NCBI RefSeq assembly: GCF_900113745.1
Contig: NZ_FOQL01000003.1
Coordinates: forward strand, 186,001 to 250,000
Source: Pseudomonas guineae
Lineage (GTDB): Bacteria > Pseudomonadota > Gammaproteobacteria > Pseudomonadales > Pseudomonadaceae
Direction: 5' to 3'
DNA length: 64,000 nucleotides
Below are positions 54,370 to 63,932 of the stretch, one piece after another; the stretch's first letter is position 1; every line of letters begins with the position of its first letter. The notes beneath the pieces were generated by a model. The model made no database searches. It saw nothing but the letters and a program-made list of their open reading frames with translations, and was not told the DNA's origin. The position numbers were made by a program, and so were the translations under genes.

Positions 54370-54473
54370 CTTATCTCACCCTAACTCGATCTGATGGCCC
54401 CAATTTAACCAAGCAGCCGCTGTAGGCAGAGGAGGGAAATTCAGAAAAAATCCAAGTTTTCCCTCCTCGTCAT

Positions 54474-55511
54474 TTAGGCCTTTGTCAGACGGGCGCTAGC
54501 GCTGTGCACATCCGCTGCGTTTATCTCGGTATAGCGCTTAAGCATTGCCCAGGTCTTGTGCCCCGTCATAAGCGCCACATGCGGAATTCCCAGCCCATGA
54601 CGAAAGAAATCCGCTGTAGCCTTATGCCGTAGGTCATGGAACCTCAAGTCCTGGATTCCCAGCTGTTTACAGGCACGAGTAAATGCCGCACTAACTGAAG
54701 CCTCCTTAACACCAAAAATACTGCCGCGCGTCCTATTAGAGAAATAGGGCTCCAGTATTTCCCAAGCATTACCGAGCAATGGAACCAATTGATTGTTGCC
54801 ATGTTTCTTCTTGGGATCTTTCCTATCCCTGATTAAAACAGTCCTTAATTTCTTATTAACATCCTCAACTTTAATTCGGGCTATTTCCCCTTGCCTCATC
54901 CCGGTAGCAAGTGCAAATTTCACCATGATAGTCATATCAATAATCTGCCTGGAATTTTGCGCCCAGTGTGCATAAAGTAGATCAAGTTCCGCATCTGTGG
55001 GCTCCCTTGACCGCTCAGAGCTTCTCGTCATAAGCCCCATATGCTTAAGACTTTCTCTAGCTTCAAGCGCTAGCCGAACAGGAATATCAAGCCGCCGCGA
55101 GTATCGTGCCCACTTAAGTACGGAAGACAGAAAAGACAAATCCCCCGCAATTGTCACCCCACCGGCTCCGTCCTCAATCCTAGAGTCCACAAAGTCACGC
55201 ATAACCAGCGCATTCAATTCCCTCAAGCGGACATGACCAACTTTCTTAATTAGCATATCGAGAGTGGCTGCTTTAGTTTTTCCAAAGCGAGCAACCGAAA
55301 TTTCAATGTATTTGCAAATCAAATCATTGACAGTCGCATCCTTCGGCGGCTGAGAGTAGCCTACAGTAGCCATATGCATTAGTTGCCGCTCAACCAATTC
55401 GGCCCAAGCCTTAGCTTCTGTTTTTGTCGTAAATGTCGCCCCTCGATAGACGCCAAACTTCCTGATCTGCGCGCGCCATTTCCCACTCTTCAGTTTATTG
55501 AAAGTTGCCAT
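54474..55511 (-). CDS. Tyrosine recombinase (integrase) of the dusA-inserted element
   Basis: The 345-residue protein has an N-terminal arm-binding and core-binding region and a C-terminal catalytic domain. The active residues are Arg206 (TGMRQGEIARI), a Lys near 231, His292 and Arg295 (FHDLRHKAT), His318 (MTGHKTWAM) and Tyr327 (LKRYTEI), numbered from the ATG at 55511. AGGA before this ATG favours it over a start 18 bp upstream. It inserts at the ATGATGGAT core in dusA. It ends next to the excisionase gene. Confidence 0.93.
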   Translation of the reverse strand: MATFNKLKSGKWRAQIRKFGVYRGATFTTKTEAKAWAELVERQLMHMATVGYSQPPKDATVNDLICKYIEISVARFGKTKAATLDMLIKKVGHVRLRELNALVMRDFVDSRIEDGAGGVTIAGDLSFLSSVLKWARYSRRLDIPVRLALEARESLKHMGLMTRSSERSREPTDAELDLLYAHWAQNSRQIIDMTIMVKFALATGMRQGEIARIKVEDVNKKLRTVLIRDRKDPKKKHGNNQLVPLLGNAWEILEPYFSNRTRGSIFGVKEASVSAAFTRACKQLGIQDLRFHDLRHKATADFFRHGLGIPHVALMTGHKTWAMLKRYTEINAADVHSASARLTKA

Positions 55512-55644
55512 ATTCAATTCCTCATTCATTAACGGTTAACTGCCTGCCGCCATGATTCTGAGAAAACTTGCTAAATCCGAAGAGGAGGGAAATCCAGAAA
55601 AAAACTCCATTTCCCCCGTTGAACCTCCAGCACTCGACCCAACC

Positions 55645-55676
55645 AGCGTGTGCGCTACGGTGCATCTGTATAATGC
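55645..55676 (+). repeat. Right arm sequence of the element
   Basis: The 32-bp stretch begins AGCGTGTGCGCTACGGTG and ends TATAATGCCT; it mirrors the left arm sequence in direct orientation. It lies just upstream of the new dusA start, and its TATAAT may serve as the -10 box for the restored gene. Confidence 0.6.
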
Positions 55677-55775
55677 CTAGCACTTGTATCCGCTATGCAC
55701 CTTGTGTGCACCTCGTGTGCACCAATACAGCAAAACATAGCTTTTTCCCTGGTCGTCAATTTGAAAAATATCCAT

Positions 55776-56756
55776 ATGAATCAAAGACATATAAGCAGGA
55801 AATTCAGCGTCGCGCCGATGATGGATTGGACGGATCGCCATTGCCGGTTTTTCCTGCGCCAGCTCTCACATCACGCTTTGCTGTACACCGAGATGGTTAC
55901 CACCGGCGCCATCTTGCATGGCGATACCGCGCGCTTTTTACGTCATAGCGCGGCGGAGTACCCGTTGGCTTTGCAACTAGGTGGTAGCGTGCCTGCAGAT
56001 CTGGCGGCTTGTTCCAAGCTGGCACAAGAAGCGGGCTATAACGAGGTGAACCTTAACGTCGGTTGCCCCAGTGATCGGGTACAAAACAACATGATCGGCG
56101 CCTGCCTGATGGGCCATCCACAACTGGTGGCTGATTGCGTTAAGGCGATGCAGGATGCCGTCGAGATCCCAGTAACGGTGAAACACCGCATCGGCATCAA
56201 CGGTCGCGACAGCTATGCCGAGCTGTGTGATTTTGTCGGTACGGTACGTGATGCAGGCTGCCGCAGTTTCACCGTGCATGCACGTATCGCCATTCTCGAA
56301 GGGCTATCGCCCAAGGAAAACCGCGAGGTACCGCCACTGCGTTATGACGTAGCCGCCCAGCTCAAGCAGGACTTTCCGGAATTGGAGATCATCCTCAACG
56401 GCGGTATCAAGACCTTGGGGGATTGCCAGCAACACCTGCAAACCTTTGACGGTGTGATGCTCGGCCGCGAGGCTTATCACAACCCTTACCTGCTCGCTCA
56501 GGTAGATCAATTGCTGTTCGACTCGGAGCGCGCGGTGATGAGCCGTTTCGAAGCCATGCATAGCATGCGCGACTACATCGCCGCTCATCTCGCCGAGGGC
56601 GGCAGCATGCACCACATCACCCGCCATTTGCTCGGGTTGGGTCAGAGCTTTAACGGCGCGCGACGCTTTCGCCAGCTGCTCTCGGTGGATATTCATAAGA
56701 CCAGCGAGCCGCTGGCGTTGTTCGATCAAGCGGCGCAATTGCTGCAAGGTCGCTGA
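55776..56756 (+). CDS. dusA: tRNA-dihydrouridine(20/20a) synthase, 5' end replaced by the element
   Basis: The 326-residue enzyme has [20 protein letters not shown], the catalytic Cys in [20 protein letters not shown] and FNMN-type [11 protein letters not shown]. It reduces U20 and U20a in tRNA with FMN. Its first 14 codons (from ATG at 55776, reading [14 protein letters not shown]) come from the element; the chromosome begins after the ATGATGGAT core at 55826. Thus the element supplies a new start and probably a new promoter, and the protein stays whole. No good RBS is seen. Confidence 0.93.
   Translation: MNQRHISRKFSVAPMMDWTDRHCRFFLRQLSHHALLYTEMVTTGAILHGDTARFLRHSAAEYPLALQLGGSVPADLAACSKLAQEAGYNEVNLNVGCPSDRVQNNMIGACLMGHPQLVADCVKAMQDAVEIPVTVKHRIGINGRDSYAELCDFVGTVRDAGCRSFTVHARIAILEGLSPKENREVPPLRYDVAAQLKQDFPELEIILNGGIKTLGDCQQHLQTFDGVMLGREAYHNPYLLAQVDQLLFDSERAVMSRFEAMHSMRDYIAAHLAEGGSMHHITRHLLGLGQSFNGARRFRQLLSVDIHKTSEPLALFDQAAQLLQGR
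55818..55826 (+). repeat. attR core ATGATGGAT inside dusA
   Basis: Identical to the attL core at 44189-44197 and in frame within the dusA coding sequence. Confidence 0.8.
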
Positions 56757-56797
56757 CTCGGGTAAGGTCGGTGCATCTGCAACGACAAGGCCGTGTC

Positions 56798-57724
56798 ATG
56801 ACCTCTAAGCTGGATCAACTCAAGCAGTTCACCACCGTGGTCGCCGATACCGGCGACCTTGATGCCATCGCCCGCCTTAAGCCGGTCGATGCCACCACCA
56901 ACCCTTCCCTGCTGCTTAAAGCCGCAGCCATGCCAGGCTACAGCGAGCTGCTAAAAAACGCCGTCACCGCCAGCAAAGGCGACCTGGGCATGGCCTGCGA
57001 CCATTTTGGCGTGGCGGTGGGTGGCGAAATCCTCAAGGTCATCCCCGGGCGGATTTCCACTGAGGTGGATGCACGTCTGTCCTTTGACACTCAAGCCACG
57101 CTACGCCGCGCCGAACGCTTGATAGGCCTGTATGAAGAGGCTGGCATCGGCCGCGAACGCGTGCTGATCAAGATCGCCTCAACCTGGGAAGGCATCCGTG
57201 CCGCCGAGCAGCTGGAAAAGGCCGGCATTCAATGCAACCTGACGCTGCTATTCGGCTTCGCCCAAGCTCAGGCTTGCGCCGATGCCGGCGTGTTTCTAAT
57301 TTCGCCTTTTGTGGGGCGCATTTATGACTGGTACAAGAAGGCCGAAGGTCGTGACTTTGTCGGCGCAGAAGACCCCGGCGTGCAGTCAGTCACGCGCATC
57401 TACAACTACTACAAGGCCAACGCCTACCAAACCGTGGTGATGGGCGCGAGCTTTCGCAATATCGGCCAGATCGAACAACTGGCCGGCTGTGATCGCCTGA
57501 CCATCAGCCCTGAGCTGTTACAGCAACTGGCCGATGATCAACAGCCGCTGGCTCGTCTACTCACACCAGATCAGCCCGCTGAGGCCAAGCAGAGCCTCGG
57601 TGAAAGCCAATTCCGCTGGGGTATGAATGAAGACGCCATGGCCACGGAAAAACTTGCCGAAGGTATTCGCCAGTTTGCTCGTGATCAGGAAAAGCTGGAA
57701 AAACTCCTAACTGGCCGAGGCTAA
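56798..57724 (+). CDS. tal: Transaldolase
   Basis: The 308-residue enzyme has [20 protein letters not shown], the Schiff-base Lys in [13 protein letters not shown] and [16 protein letters not shown]. It moves dihydroxyacetone units in the pentose phosphate pathway. ACAAGG precedes the ATG at 56798; a GTG 27 bp upstream is not needed. It follows dusA by 41 bp as in other Pseudomonas and is closed by a strong terminator. Confidence 0.95.
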   Translation: MTSKLDQLKQFTTVVADTGDLDAIARLKPVDATTNPSLLLKAAAMPGYSELLKNAVTASKGDLGMACDHFGVAVGGEILKVIPGRISTEVDARLSFDTQATLRRAERLIGLYEEAGIGRERVLIKIASTWEGIRAAEQLEKAGIQCNLTLLFGFAQAQACADAGVFLISPFVGRIYDWYKKAEGRDFVGAEDPGVQSVTRIYNYYKANAYQTVVMGASFRNIGQIEQLAGCDRLTISPELLQQLADDQQPLARLLTPDQPAEAKQSLGESQFRWGMNEDAMATEKLAEGIRQFARDQEKLEKLLTGRG

Positions 57725-57728
57725 ATGC

Positions 57729-57756
57729 AAACGGGGCGCCTATAAGCGCCCCGTTT
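57729..57756. terminator. Bidirectional terminator between tal and rssC
   Basis: AAACGGGGCGC and GCGCCCCGTTT form a perfect 11-bp stem followed by TTCTTT; the minus strand has a weaker T-run. It ends tal and may end the convergent rssB-rssC transcript. Confidence 0.9.
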
Positions 57757-57772
57757 CTTTGCCAAGCAAGCA

Positions 57773-58267
57773 TCAGTGATGCTCGAGGGCGCTGACCAGG
57801 TCGTGGAAGGCTTCGCGGTTGGACTCATTCAAGCCCATCAGAATACGGTGCGCTTCGAGCACCTTGGCGCGCACCAGCTCTTCGGACTGATCCTGCGATG
57901 GCAAGTCATCCAGACAATCTGGGCATGGCAACGGCGTGTCGACGATATTGAATACCTGATCGAAGCCCATGGATTGCAGCAGCCGGGTAATGTCGGCGTG
58001 GGTGGTCACCACAGTCGGCAATAGGCCGACCTTCTGCCGCGATAAAATCGACAGCTTGGCCAATAGTCCAAGCGTAGTGCTATCAATACTGCGGGTTTCG
58101 GTTAGATCAATCACGATGGCTGAGAAATTCAGCGCGGTGAAAATCTTCTCAATGGTCGAATCCAGAGCCGAGCAGAGGGTCAGGCGCACTTCACCGACGA
58201 ACTTCAAGATGAAGGTGCCATCTTGCTCAGCAAACTGAATTCTACCGGGGCTTATCCCAAGGCTCAT
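57773..58267 (-). CDS. rssC: STAS-domain anti-sigma-factor antagonist
   Basis: A 164-residue protein with an STAS domain (about 10-110): DSTIEKIFTALNFSAIVIDL, then TETRSIDSTTLGLLAKLSIL with the conserved Ser that is usually phosphorylated. A C-terminal 50-residue tail is acidic. It overlaps the response-regulator phosphatase gene by 4 bp; that phosphatase may act on this protein. The pair matches the rssB-rssC arrangement of Pseudomonas. Confidence 0.85.
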   Translation of the reverse strand: MSLGISPGRIQFAEQDGTFILKFVGEVRLTLCSALDSTIEKIFTALNFSAIVIDLTETRSIDSTTLGLLAKLSILSRQKVGLLPTVVTTHADITRLLQSMGFDQVFNIVDTPLPCPDCLDDLPSQDQSEELVRAKVLEAHRILMGLNESNREAFHDLVSALEHH

Positions 58268-59448
58268 GCAAGGTTCCTGCTTAACACCAGCAAGGCAATA
58301 TCATCCGGCATATCCCCTAGATTGGCCAGCCCAAAAGCCTTGCGCAAGCCATCTAGAGTGCCGCCTGCCGTGCTGATTAATTGCGGCAACAGCGCTTCTT
58401 TGTCTTTCAAGGTATCGCCCGGCAGCAGATCAAGGATGCCATCGGAGAGCAACGTCAAACTGAAGGCATCAGGCAGCTCCAGCTCCAAATCGTTGTACTC
58501 GGCCTCCACAAACAACCCGACCGGTAAGCCACGGCCTTCCAGATAATGCGCTTGGCCCTCGCTGTACAACACAGGCAGCGGCAAATGCCCACCAATGCTG
58601 TAGGTCAGACGATTGCTGACATGATCAATCACACCGCCGAGCATGGTCACGTGCTTGCCCAACTTACAGTCGATCAGGCCGCGATTGATATGGCCGAGCA
58701 CTTCGGACGGTTTGACGTCCGGCAAGCTGCCAGCGCGGCGCGACTCGTAAAGCAAACGGGTGGTCATAAACTTCAGCAGCACGGTGATAAAAGCTGAAGA
58801 GGCGCCATGACCGGAGACATCCGCTAGATAAAAAGCGATACGGCTGTCGTCGACGCGAAAATAGTCGACAAAGTCGCCAGAGAGATACAACGAAGGAATT
58901 ATCTGGTGCGCGAAGTTCAGGCCGTCAGCCTGCCAGGGCGTCATGGGCAGCATGTTCATTTGTACTTGGCGACCGGCGTTTTGGTCTTCTTGCAACAGGT
59001 GCAAGCTGGCTTGCAGCTCGCGGTTGGCGGTTTCCAGCTCGTTACGGTAGCGCTGGTTTTCCAAGCGCAAATTAGCGCGATCAAGCGCCCGGTGAACTGA
59101 ATGCTCAAGTACCGCGAGATCCGCCAATGGTTTGATCAGGTAGTCGGCGGCACCCAGGCGCAAAGCCTCAACGGCATCACTCATGACACCCGCACCGGAC
59201 ACCACGATCACCGGGGTTTCCACATGCAGGGCGTTGATACGACGGATCAGCTCAAGGCCGTCGACTTGCGGCATGCGCAGATCACAGATCACCAGATCCG
59301 GCGACTCGGCATGAAAGACTTCCAGCCCTTGCAAGCCATTGGCGGCCTGGAGCACATGAAAACCACTGTCTTCCAAGTAGGCGGCGAGGCTTGCACGCAC
59401 TACGTCGTCGTCGTCGATTATCAGCAGCGTGGCACTGGTTTTGTGCAT
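58264..59448 (-). CDS. rssB: Response regulator fused to a PP2C-type phosphatase (RssB-like)
   Basis: The 394-residue protein has a receiver domain (TLLIIDDDDVVRASLAAYLE, phosphoacceptor in DLVICDLRMPQVDGLELIRR), a coiled linker (about 130-155) and a C-terminal SpoIIE-type PP2C phosphatase (FYLADVSGHGASSAFITVLL; LTLLSDGILDLLPG). It should link a phospho-signal to the STAS protein encoded after it. The start at 59448 (MHKTSATLL) is preferred to one 15 bp upstream. Confidence 0.9.
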   Translation of the reverse strand: MHKTSATLLIIDDDDVVRASLAAYLEDSGFHVLQAANGLQGLEVFHAESPDLVICDLRMPQVDGLELIRRINALHVETPVIVVSGAGVMSDAVEALRLGAADYLIKPLADLAVLEHSVHRALDRANLRLENQRYRNELETANRELQASLHLLQEDQNAGRQVQMNMLPMTPWQADGLNFAHQIIPSLYLSGDFVDYFRVDDSRIAFYLADVSGHGASSAFITVLLKFMTTRLLYESRRAGSLPDVKPSEVLGHINRGLIDCKLGKHVTMLGGVIDHVSNRLTYSIGGHLPLPVLYSEGQAHYLEGRGLPVGLFVEAEYNDLELELPDAFSLTLLSDGILDLLPGDTLKDKEALLPQLISTAGGTLDGLRKAFGLANLGDMPDDIALLVLSRNLA

Positions 59449-59663
59449 GAGGTATCCAGGCAAACTGCGCCGGGTATGGGTTGGCTTATACGTCAGGGCA
59501 ACTGCCTGGACGCGCGAACTCAGCTTGCTTCAAGGCGCAGACGGTACTCCCATCCGCTAAGTGATTCAAGCGCACGCCGGCCGTCGAAACACGCCTTTAC
59601 ACCTCAAATCAGCCAAGGTTATAAGAACGGTAGGATAGCCCTGACAACATGAGGAAAATGCCC

Positions 59664-59963
59664 ATGAGCCAAAATGATCGAGACTACAGCGAAAAACGCG
59701 ATTACATCCGTATGCGCCTTGAGGCCCCGGTCACCTTGCACCATGACGGCAAAGAGATTCCCGCACTGTGCCTCGACCTATCCAGCACCGGCATGCAGTT
59801 AGAGGCCGAAAGCGCTGTGAAGATGGGTGACAAGGTACGCATTCACATCGCGTCCGATCACAACGAACTGCGCGGACTTGACGCACAAGCTGAGGTGGTT
59901 CGCGTCAGCCCCATGGACGACGGCCGTCAGGCGCTGGGCCTGGCGATTATCTCCATGAACTGA
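59664..59963 (+). CDS. PilZ-domain protein
   Basis: A 99-residue PilZ protein with RDYIRMRLEAPVTLHHDGKE and LDLSSTGMQLEAES; the RxxxR and D/NxSxxG c-di-GMP motifs are partly present (DLSSTG). It may bind c-di-GMP. AGGA before the third ATG at 59664 fixes the start. A terminator follows. Confidence 0.85.
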   Translation: MSQNDRDYSEKRDYIRMRLEAPVTLHHDGKEIPALCLDLSSTGMQLEAESAVKMGDKVRIHIASDHNELRGLDAQAEVVRVSPMDDGRQALGLAIISMN

Positions 59964-59980
59964 CAGGTACTCAGTTAATA

Positions 59981-60010
59981 AAAAGGCGGCCATTCAGATG
60001 GCCGCCTTTT
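59981..60010. terminator. Bidirectional terminator between PilZ and mlaA genes
   Basis: AAAAGGCGGCCAT-TCAG-ATGGCCGCCTTTT, a perfect 13-bp stem with T-runs on both strands. Confidence 0.95.
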
Positions 60011-60027
60011 TATTATGCACAGACGAA

Positions 60028-60729
60028 TCAGAAATCGTCCTCAACCTCACCATCACTTACTTTGAATTCGCGATTCTGCAGGTAGGCATTGCGGACAAAG
60101 ATGTACTTATCGCCGCTAATCAGGCGCTCTGCCGAGAGCAAGCTGGCGCGTAGGTCGACCAACTGAACTCCACGCACCACGTTGCGTGTCGGCACATGAT
60201 CGATAAACGCAGGCGCGACAAGCATGCTGTCTGGCACCTTACCGAAGGCATCACGCACGGTGCTGGGGCCCAAAAGTGGCAGCACTACGTATGGGCCACT
60301 GTTGAGCCCCCACGCGCCCATGGTCTGCCCGAAGTCCTCATCACTGCGCTGCAGGCCCATGGCGGTGCCGACATCAAAGAAGCCCAGCAGACCGAAGGTG
60401 GTATTAAAGATCAAACGGCTGCTATCAACCCCGGCATCATGAAATTTGGCTTGCAGCAGGTTGTTGGCCAGGTTGCCAACATCACCGATGTTGCGGAAGA
60501 CGTTATGCACACCGTCTTCGAGAAACTGCGGCGTTACAGCCTGATAGCCTTTGGCCAGAGGCTTGAGGGTATACATATCAACGTTATCGTTGATGCGGAA
60601 CATAAAACGGTTGTAGCCCTGCCAAGGGTCTTCTTCGTTGGCTTGCGCCAGTACAGGCAGCGATAGCACGCCGGTACAGGCAACCAATAGGCTCAATCGT
60701 TTAATCCAGCTCGCACCGGTCATACGCAT
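60028..60729 (-). CDS. mlaA: MlaA / VacJ family outer-membrane lipid-asymmetry protein
   Basis: The 233-residue protein has a signal peptide with a lipobox-like LLVAC at the end of the hydrophobic part and the MlaA core EEDPWQGYNRFMFRINDNVD. It continues GYQAVTPQFLEDGVHNVFRN and SGPYVVLPLLGPSTVRDAFG. MlaA removes phospholipids from the outer leaflet with the Mla ABC system. An alternative signal cleavage is after LAQA. GGAG 8 bases before the ATG at 60729 sets the start. Confidence 0.9.
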   Translation of the reverse strand: MRMTGASWIKRLSLLVACTGVLSLPVLAQANEEDPWQGYNRFMFRINDNVDMYTLKPLAKGYQAVTPQFLEDGVHNVFRNIGDVGNLANNLLQAKFHDAGVDSSRLIFNTTFGLLGFFDVGTAMGLQRSDEDFGQTMGAWGLNSGPYVVLPLLGPSTVRDAFGKVPDSMLVAPAFIDHVPTRNVVRGVQLVDLRASLLSAERLISGDKYIFVRNAYLQNREFKVSDGEVEDDF

Positions 60730-60962
60730 CACAGTCACTCCTTGAAAATGCTCAGGCTGCCGCAGGCGGCCAAATCAGGTGGCGCAGTATAAGGCGACAG
60801 CTGGCTAAATGGGCAGCATAGCGGACGAACAAGCACCTGAAAAACCGACCTGGTAAGGCCTTACACCGTGCTGACTGGCAGCGACACTGCACGAAAATAA
60901 TCTATTCATCTGCCTGTAACCTGCGAGGAATAGCCTGGACTAGATCATTTCAAGGAAGGCCC

Positions 60963-61673
60963 ATGCAAACGCCTACCACCTCGCCCGCGTTCAACGCCCT
61001 ATTATTTAGTCTATCCGGCTGCCTGGCTGACTTTGGCGCACGCACCATTGCGCTGGCCCTGCAACGCCTCTATCCCAATGCACATAATCCCCAGAGTCTT
61101 GAACAAGTATTGGGGCGCGAAGCCCTGCCCGATGAATACCTGGCTTACCAACAAGCACTTTGCGAGACCGCGCGCGCGCATGCGCAAGCCGCGCACGCAG
61201 CCTTACCCTTGCTGGAGCACTTGCAACAGCAAGGCGTGCCCTGCGCCTGGCTGGATGAACTGCCACTCAATGCCAGCACTTGCCTGGCCAGCGTGTTACC
61301 GGGCTGGCTGCGCGGCACACCCAGCCGCGGTTGCCGCCCGTGGCCAGCGCCGGACGCAATTTGGCTTAGCCTGATGGAACTGCAGGTGAATCAGCTCGAA
61401 GGCTGCGTACTGGTCAGTGGCGAACCACGCTTGTTACAGGCGGCGCTTAATGCCGGCATCTGGACCATAGGACTGGCCATCAGCGGCCCGCTGTGCGGAC
61501 TGGCGCTGGCGGACTGGCAGAGCCTGACCATGACTGAACGTGATCGATTGCGCAGCCAGGCCACCCTAAGCCTGTACCGACTCGGTGTGCACTCGGTGAT
61601 TGATCAACTCAGCGATCTGCCCACCTGCCTAGCAGACCTCAGCCTGCGTCGGCACAAGGGCGAGAGACCCTGA
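60963..61673 (+). CDS. HAD-superfamily hydrolase-like protein
   Basis: The 236-residue protein resembles the phosphonatase-like HAD proteins near mlaA and queF in Pseudomonas. The expected motif I aspartates (DxDxT) are replaced here: the start reads FNALLFSLSGCLADFGARTI, so the nucleophile Asp is missing and the enzyme may be inactive as a phosphatase. Motif III and IV remnants (GCVLVSGEPRLLQAALNAGI) are visible. AAGGAAGGCCC precedes the ATG. Confidence 0.75.
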   Translation: MQTPTTSPAFNALLFSLSGCLADFGARTIALALQRLYPNAHNPQSLEQVLGREALPDEYLAYQQALCETARAHAQAAHAALPLLEHLQQQGVPCAWLDELPLNASTCLASVLPGWLRGTPSRGCRPWPAPDAIWLSLMELQVNQLEGCVLVSGEPRLLQAALNAGIWTIGLAISGPLCGLALADWQSLTMTERDRLRSQATLSLYRLGVHSVIDQLSDLPTCLADLSLRRHKGERP

Positions 61674-61808
61674 TCCAGCGCCAAGCCAGGGCCGACGCTT
61701 GATCCAAAGCAAGCAAAGCCTGCGTGCTTGGATTACCCTAAACGTATGCAGAACCTTTCGCCTCTGCGCAAGGTCAGTCAACCTGTCGATCATTTAAGGG
61801 AGAACTCC

Positions 61809-62075
61809 ATGCCTGCAAGCCGCCTCCAGCAACAACTGCAAGACCTCCGCGACCAACTGGCGCAGCAACCGCCACTGACCGAAGAAGAAAGCGCCGAGCT
61901 GTTTGTGCTGACCCAGGAAATTGAACTGCAACTGGCCCGCCAGGCCGCCGCGGCTCCCGATGCGACGCTGATCGACGGGGTCAACCTGGCGGTAGAGCGC
62001 TTCGAAGCTAGCCATCCGACCATTGCGGGCACCCTGCGCAACATCGTGCAGAGCTTAGCTAACATGGGCATTTAA
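61809..62075 (+). CDS. DUF4404 family protein
   Basis: An 88-residue helical protein, MPASRLQQQLQDLRDQLAQQ then PPLTEEESAELFVLTQEIEL and SHPTIAGTLRNIVQSLANMG, of a small Pseudomonas family of unknown role that neighbours queF. GGGAGA before the ATG at 61809 fixes the start. A terminator follows. Confidence 0.8.
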   Translation: MPASRLQQQLQDLRDQLAQQPPLTEEESAELFVLTQEIELQLARQAAAAPDATLIDGVNLAVERFEASHPTIAGTLRNIVQSLANMGI

Positions 62076-62150
62076 GCGCTATCAGTAAGCGCGGGGCGTA
62101 CATCGCAAGCTCATGCGGGTCGAGGCAAAACTGCCGAGAGCGACGCCAAG

Positions 62151-62178
62151 AAAACCCCAGCTCAACGGCTGGGGTTTT
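62151..62178. terminator. Bidirectional terminator before queF
   Basis: AAAACCCCAGC-N6-GCTGGGGTTTT with T-runs on both strands, four bases from the queF stop codon. Confidence 0.92.
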
Positions 62179-62181
62179 TCG

Positions 62182-63012
62182 TTACTGGCGCGCCAAGCGC
62201 TGATTATCCGGGCTGATAGGCCCAGTACTGCGATAGGGATTGATATCCAACCCACCGCGGCGCACGTAACGCGCATACACCGTCAAATGCTCGGGCTTAA
62301 GCAAGCGTTGCAGGTCGAGAAAGATCCGCTCAACGCATTGCTCGTGAAAATCCGCATGCTGGCGAAAGCTCACCAGGTAGGCCAGCAAGCTGGCGTGATC
62401 CAGCGCTAGGCCACGGTATTGCACCACCAGCGTGCCCCAATCCGGCTGACCGGTGACCGGGCAGTTGGACTTGAGCAGATGGCTATGCAGGCTTTCCTCA
62501 ACCACTCGCGCGGAGTCACAACGCAGCAACTCAGGCTGCGGCTGCGCATAGTTGCTGATGCTCACGTCCAGCTCATCAATGCAGGTACCGGGCGCAGCGG
62601 TCACACCGTCAGCCGTTACCTCGGCTAGGCTGCGCACACGCACGCCCACTGGCTTGCCCGCCGCTGCCGAGAGGTCCTTCACCAGCACGACCACCAGTTC
62701 GTCAGCCGTGTTGAACACCGACTGGTTCAATGAGTTGAGGTAGAGCTTGAATGATTTCGACTCGATGATATTCGGCGAGTCGGCGGGAATCGCGAACTCG
62801 CCCATGGCCACCACCGGTTTGCCCGACGGCAGCAACCAGGACAGCTCGAAGCAATTCCAGAAATCCACGCCCTGATACGGCAGCGTTTCAGCGCTCAGCC
62901 CCAGCTCGGCCCATTTCGCCGCACGCGGAATGGGGAACAACAATGCGGGCGTATAGGTAGCGATATATTCGCTGGATTTACCCAGTGGCGAATCTTCGGC
63001 GGCGGGATGCAT
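62182..63012 (-). CDS. queF: NADPH-dependent 7-cyano-7-deazaguanine reductase (long type)
   Basis: The 276-residue two-domain T-fold enzyme has [20 protein letters not shown], the QueF motif [14 protein letters not shown] and the catalytic Cys in [15 protein letters not shown]. It reduces preQ0 to preQ1 in queuosine synthesis. Homology starts at [16 protein letters not shown], so the ATG at 63012 is used and not a longer frame that overlaps pyrF. Confidence 0.95.
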   Translation of the reverse strand: MHPAAEDSPLGKSSEYIATYTPALLFPIPRAAKWAELGLSAETLPYQGVDFWNCFELSWLLPSGKPVVAMGEFAIPADSPNIIESKSFKLYLNSLNQSVFNTADELVVVLVKDLSAAAGKPVGVRVRSLAEVTADGVTAAPGTCIDELDVSISNYAQPQPELLRCDSARVVEESLHSHLLKSNCPVTGQPDWGTLVVQYRGLALDHASLLAYLVSFRQHADFHEQCVERIFLDLQRLLKPEHLTVYARYVRRGGLDINPYRSTGPISPDNQRLARQ

Positions 63013-63109
63013 AGAGAGAACCTGGTTAGTCGAAACGCGATAGTGAGTAGAGCTTGAAAGTGACTTCAGCGCGGCAGGCGCATTAAAGCTTCTGCCACAC
63101 GGCAATGCC

Positions 63110-63808
63110 TCAGGCCAGCTCGGCGACAACAGCGGCCAAGGCCTGCGCCGGGTCGGCGGCTTGGCTGATTGGGCGGCCAATCACTAGATAATCCGAGCCC
63201 ACATCCAATGCCTGACGCGGGGTCAGAATACGCCGCTGATCATCCTGAGCGCTGCCGGCCGGACGAATCCCGGGGGTCACCAACTGCAACGCCGGATGAG
63301 CGGCCTTTAGCGCCTGCGCTTCTTGGGCCGAGCACACCAAGCCATCCAATCCGACTTGCGCGGCCAGCCCGGCAAGACGCAGCACCTGGGCCTGCGGCTC
63401 AACATCAAGGCCAACACCCGCCAAATCTTCACGTTCCATGCTGGTCAGCACAGTCACGCCAATCAGCAGTGGCTTGGCGCCGGCGAGCTTATCCAGGGTT
63501 TCGCGGCAAGCCGCCATCATGCGCAGGCCGCCCGAGCAGTGCACATTGACCATCCACACGCCCATCTCGGCCGCCGCTTTGACGGCCATAGCCGTGGTGT
63601 TGGGGATGTCGTGGAACTTCAGGTCGAGGAACACCTCGAAGCCCTTACCGGCCAGCACGTTGACGATCTCCGGCCCGCAGCGGGTGAACAGCTCTTTGCC
63701 GACCTTGACCCGGCACAGCGCAGGATCGAGCTGATCAGCCAATGCCAGCGCGGCATCACGGGTCGGGAAATCCAGGGCAACGATGATCGGGGTCTGGCAA
63801 GCGGACAT
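63110..63808 (-). CDS. pyrF: Orotidine-5'-phosphate decarboxylase
   Basis: The 232-residue TIM-barrel enzyme shows [20 protein letters not shown], the substrate Lys in [12 protein letters not shown] and the Asp-Lys-Asp catalytic array in [15 protein letters not shown]. It makes UMP. The ATG at 63808 matches the usual start; ATG at 63823 is an alternative. Confidence 0.95.
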   Translation of the reverse strand: MSACQTPIIVALDFPTRDAALALADQLDPALCRVKVGKELFTRCGPEIVNVLAGKGFEVFLDLKFHDIPNTTAMAVKAAAEMGVWMVNVHCSGGLRMMAACRETLDKLAGAKPLLIGVTVLTSMEREDLAGVGLDVEPQAQVLRLAGLAAQVGLDGLVCSAQEAQALKAAHPALQLVTPGIRPAGSAQDDQRRILTPRQALDVGSDYLVIGRPISQAADPAQALAAVVAELA

Positions 63809-63932
63809 GGGCGGGCTCTCGGGCATGACAAATTCGGCGCGCATTGTAGCGGATGCACAGCGCGCTTGCCGCTCCGGTGATCCGCCAGCCTCGCTCACGG
63901 CTAAAGCAGCACGCAAAAGATATGAGTTGCGG

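Larger units (their letters stand above)
44189..55826. mobile_element. Integrative mobilizable element inserted in dusA (about 11.6 kb)
   Basis: The element is bounded by ATGATGGAT at both ends, with the split dusA outside. It encodes a tyrosine integrase facing dusA, an excisionase-like HTH protein, a MobV relaxase, a HUH Rep protein, a hairpin-rich stretch and cargo genes. Shared arm sequences (GCGTGTGCGC...TATAATGCC) lie inside each end. No type IV secretion genes are present, so it would need a helper for transfer. Integration into dusA is a known habit of such elements in Proteobacteria. Confidence 0.88.

Noticed and set aside
44189..55826. Full conjugative element (ICE) or prophage
   Set aside because: No type IV secretion, coupling protein, capsid or tail genes are present; only a relaxase and a Rep.
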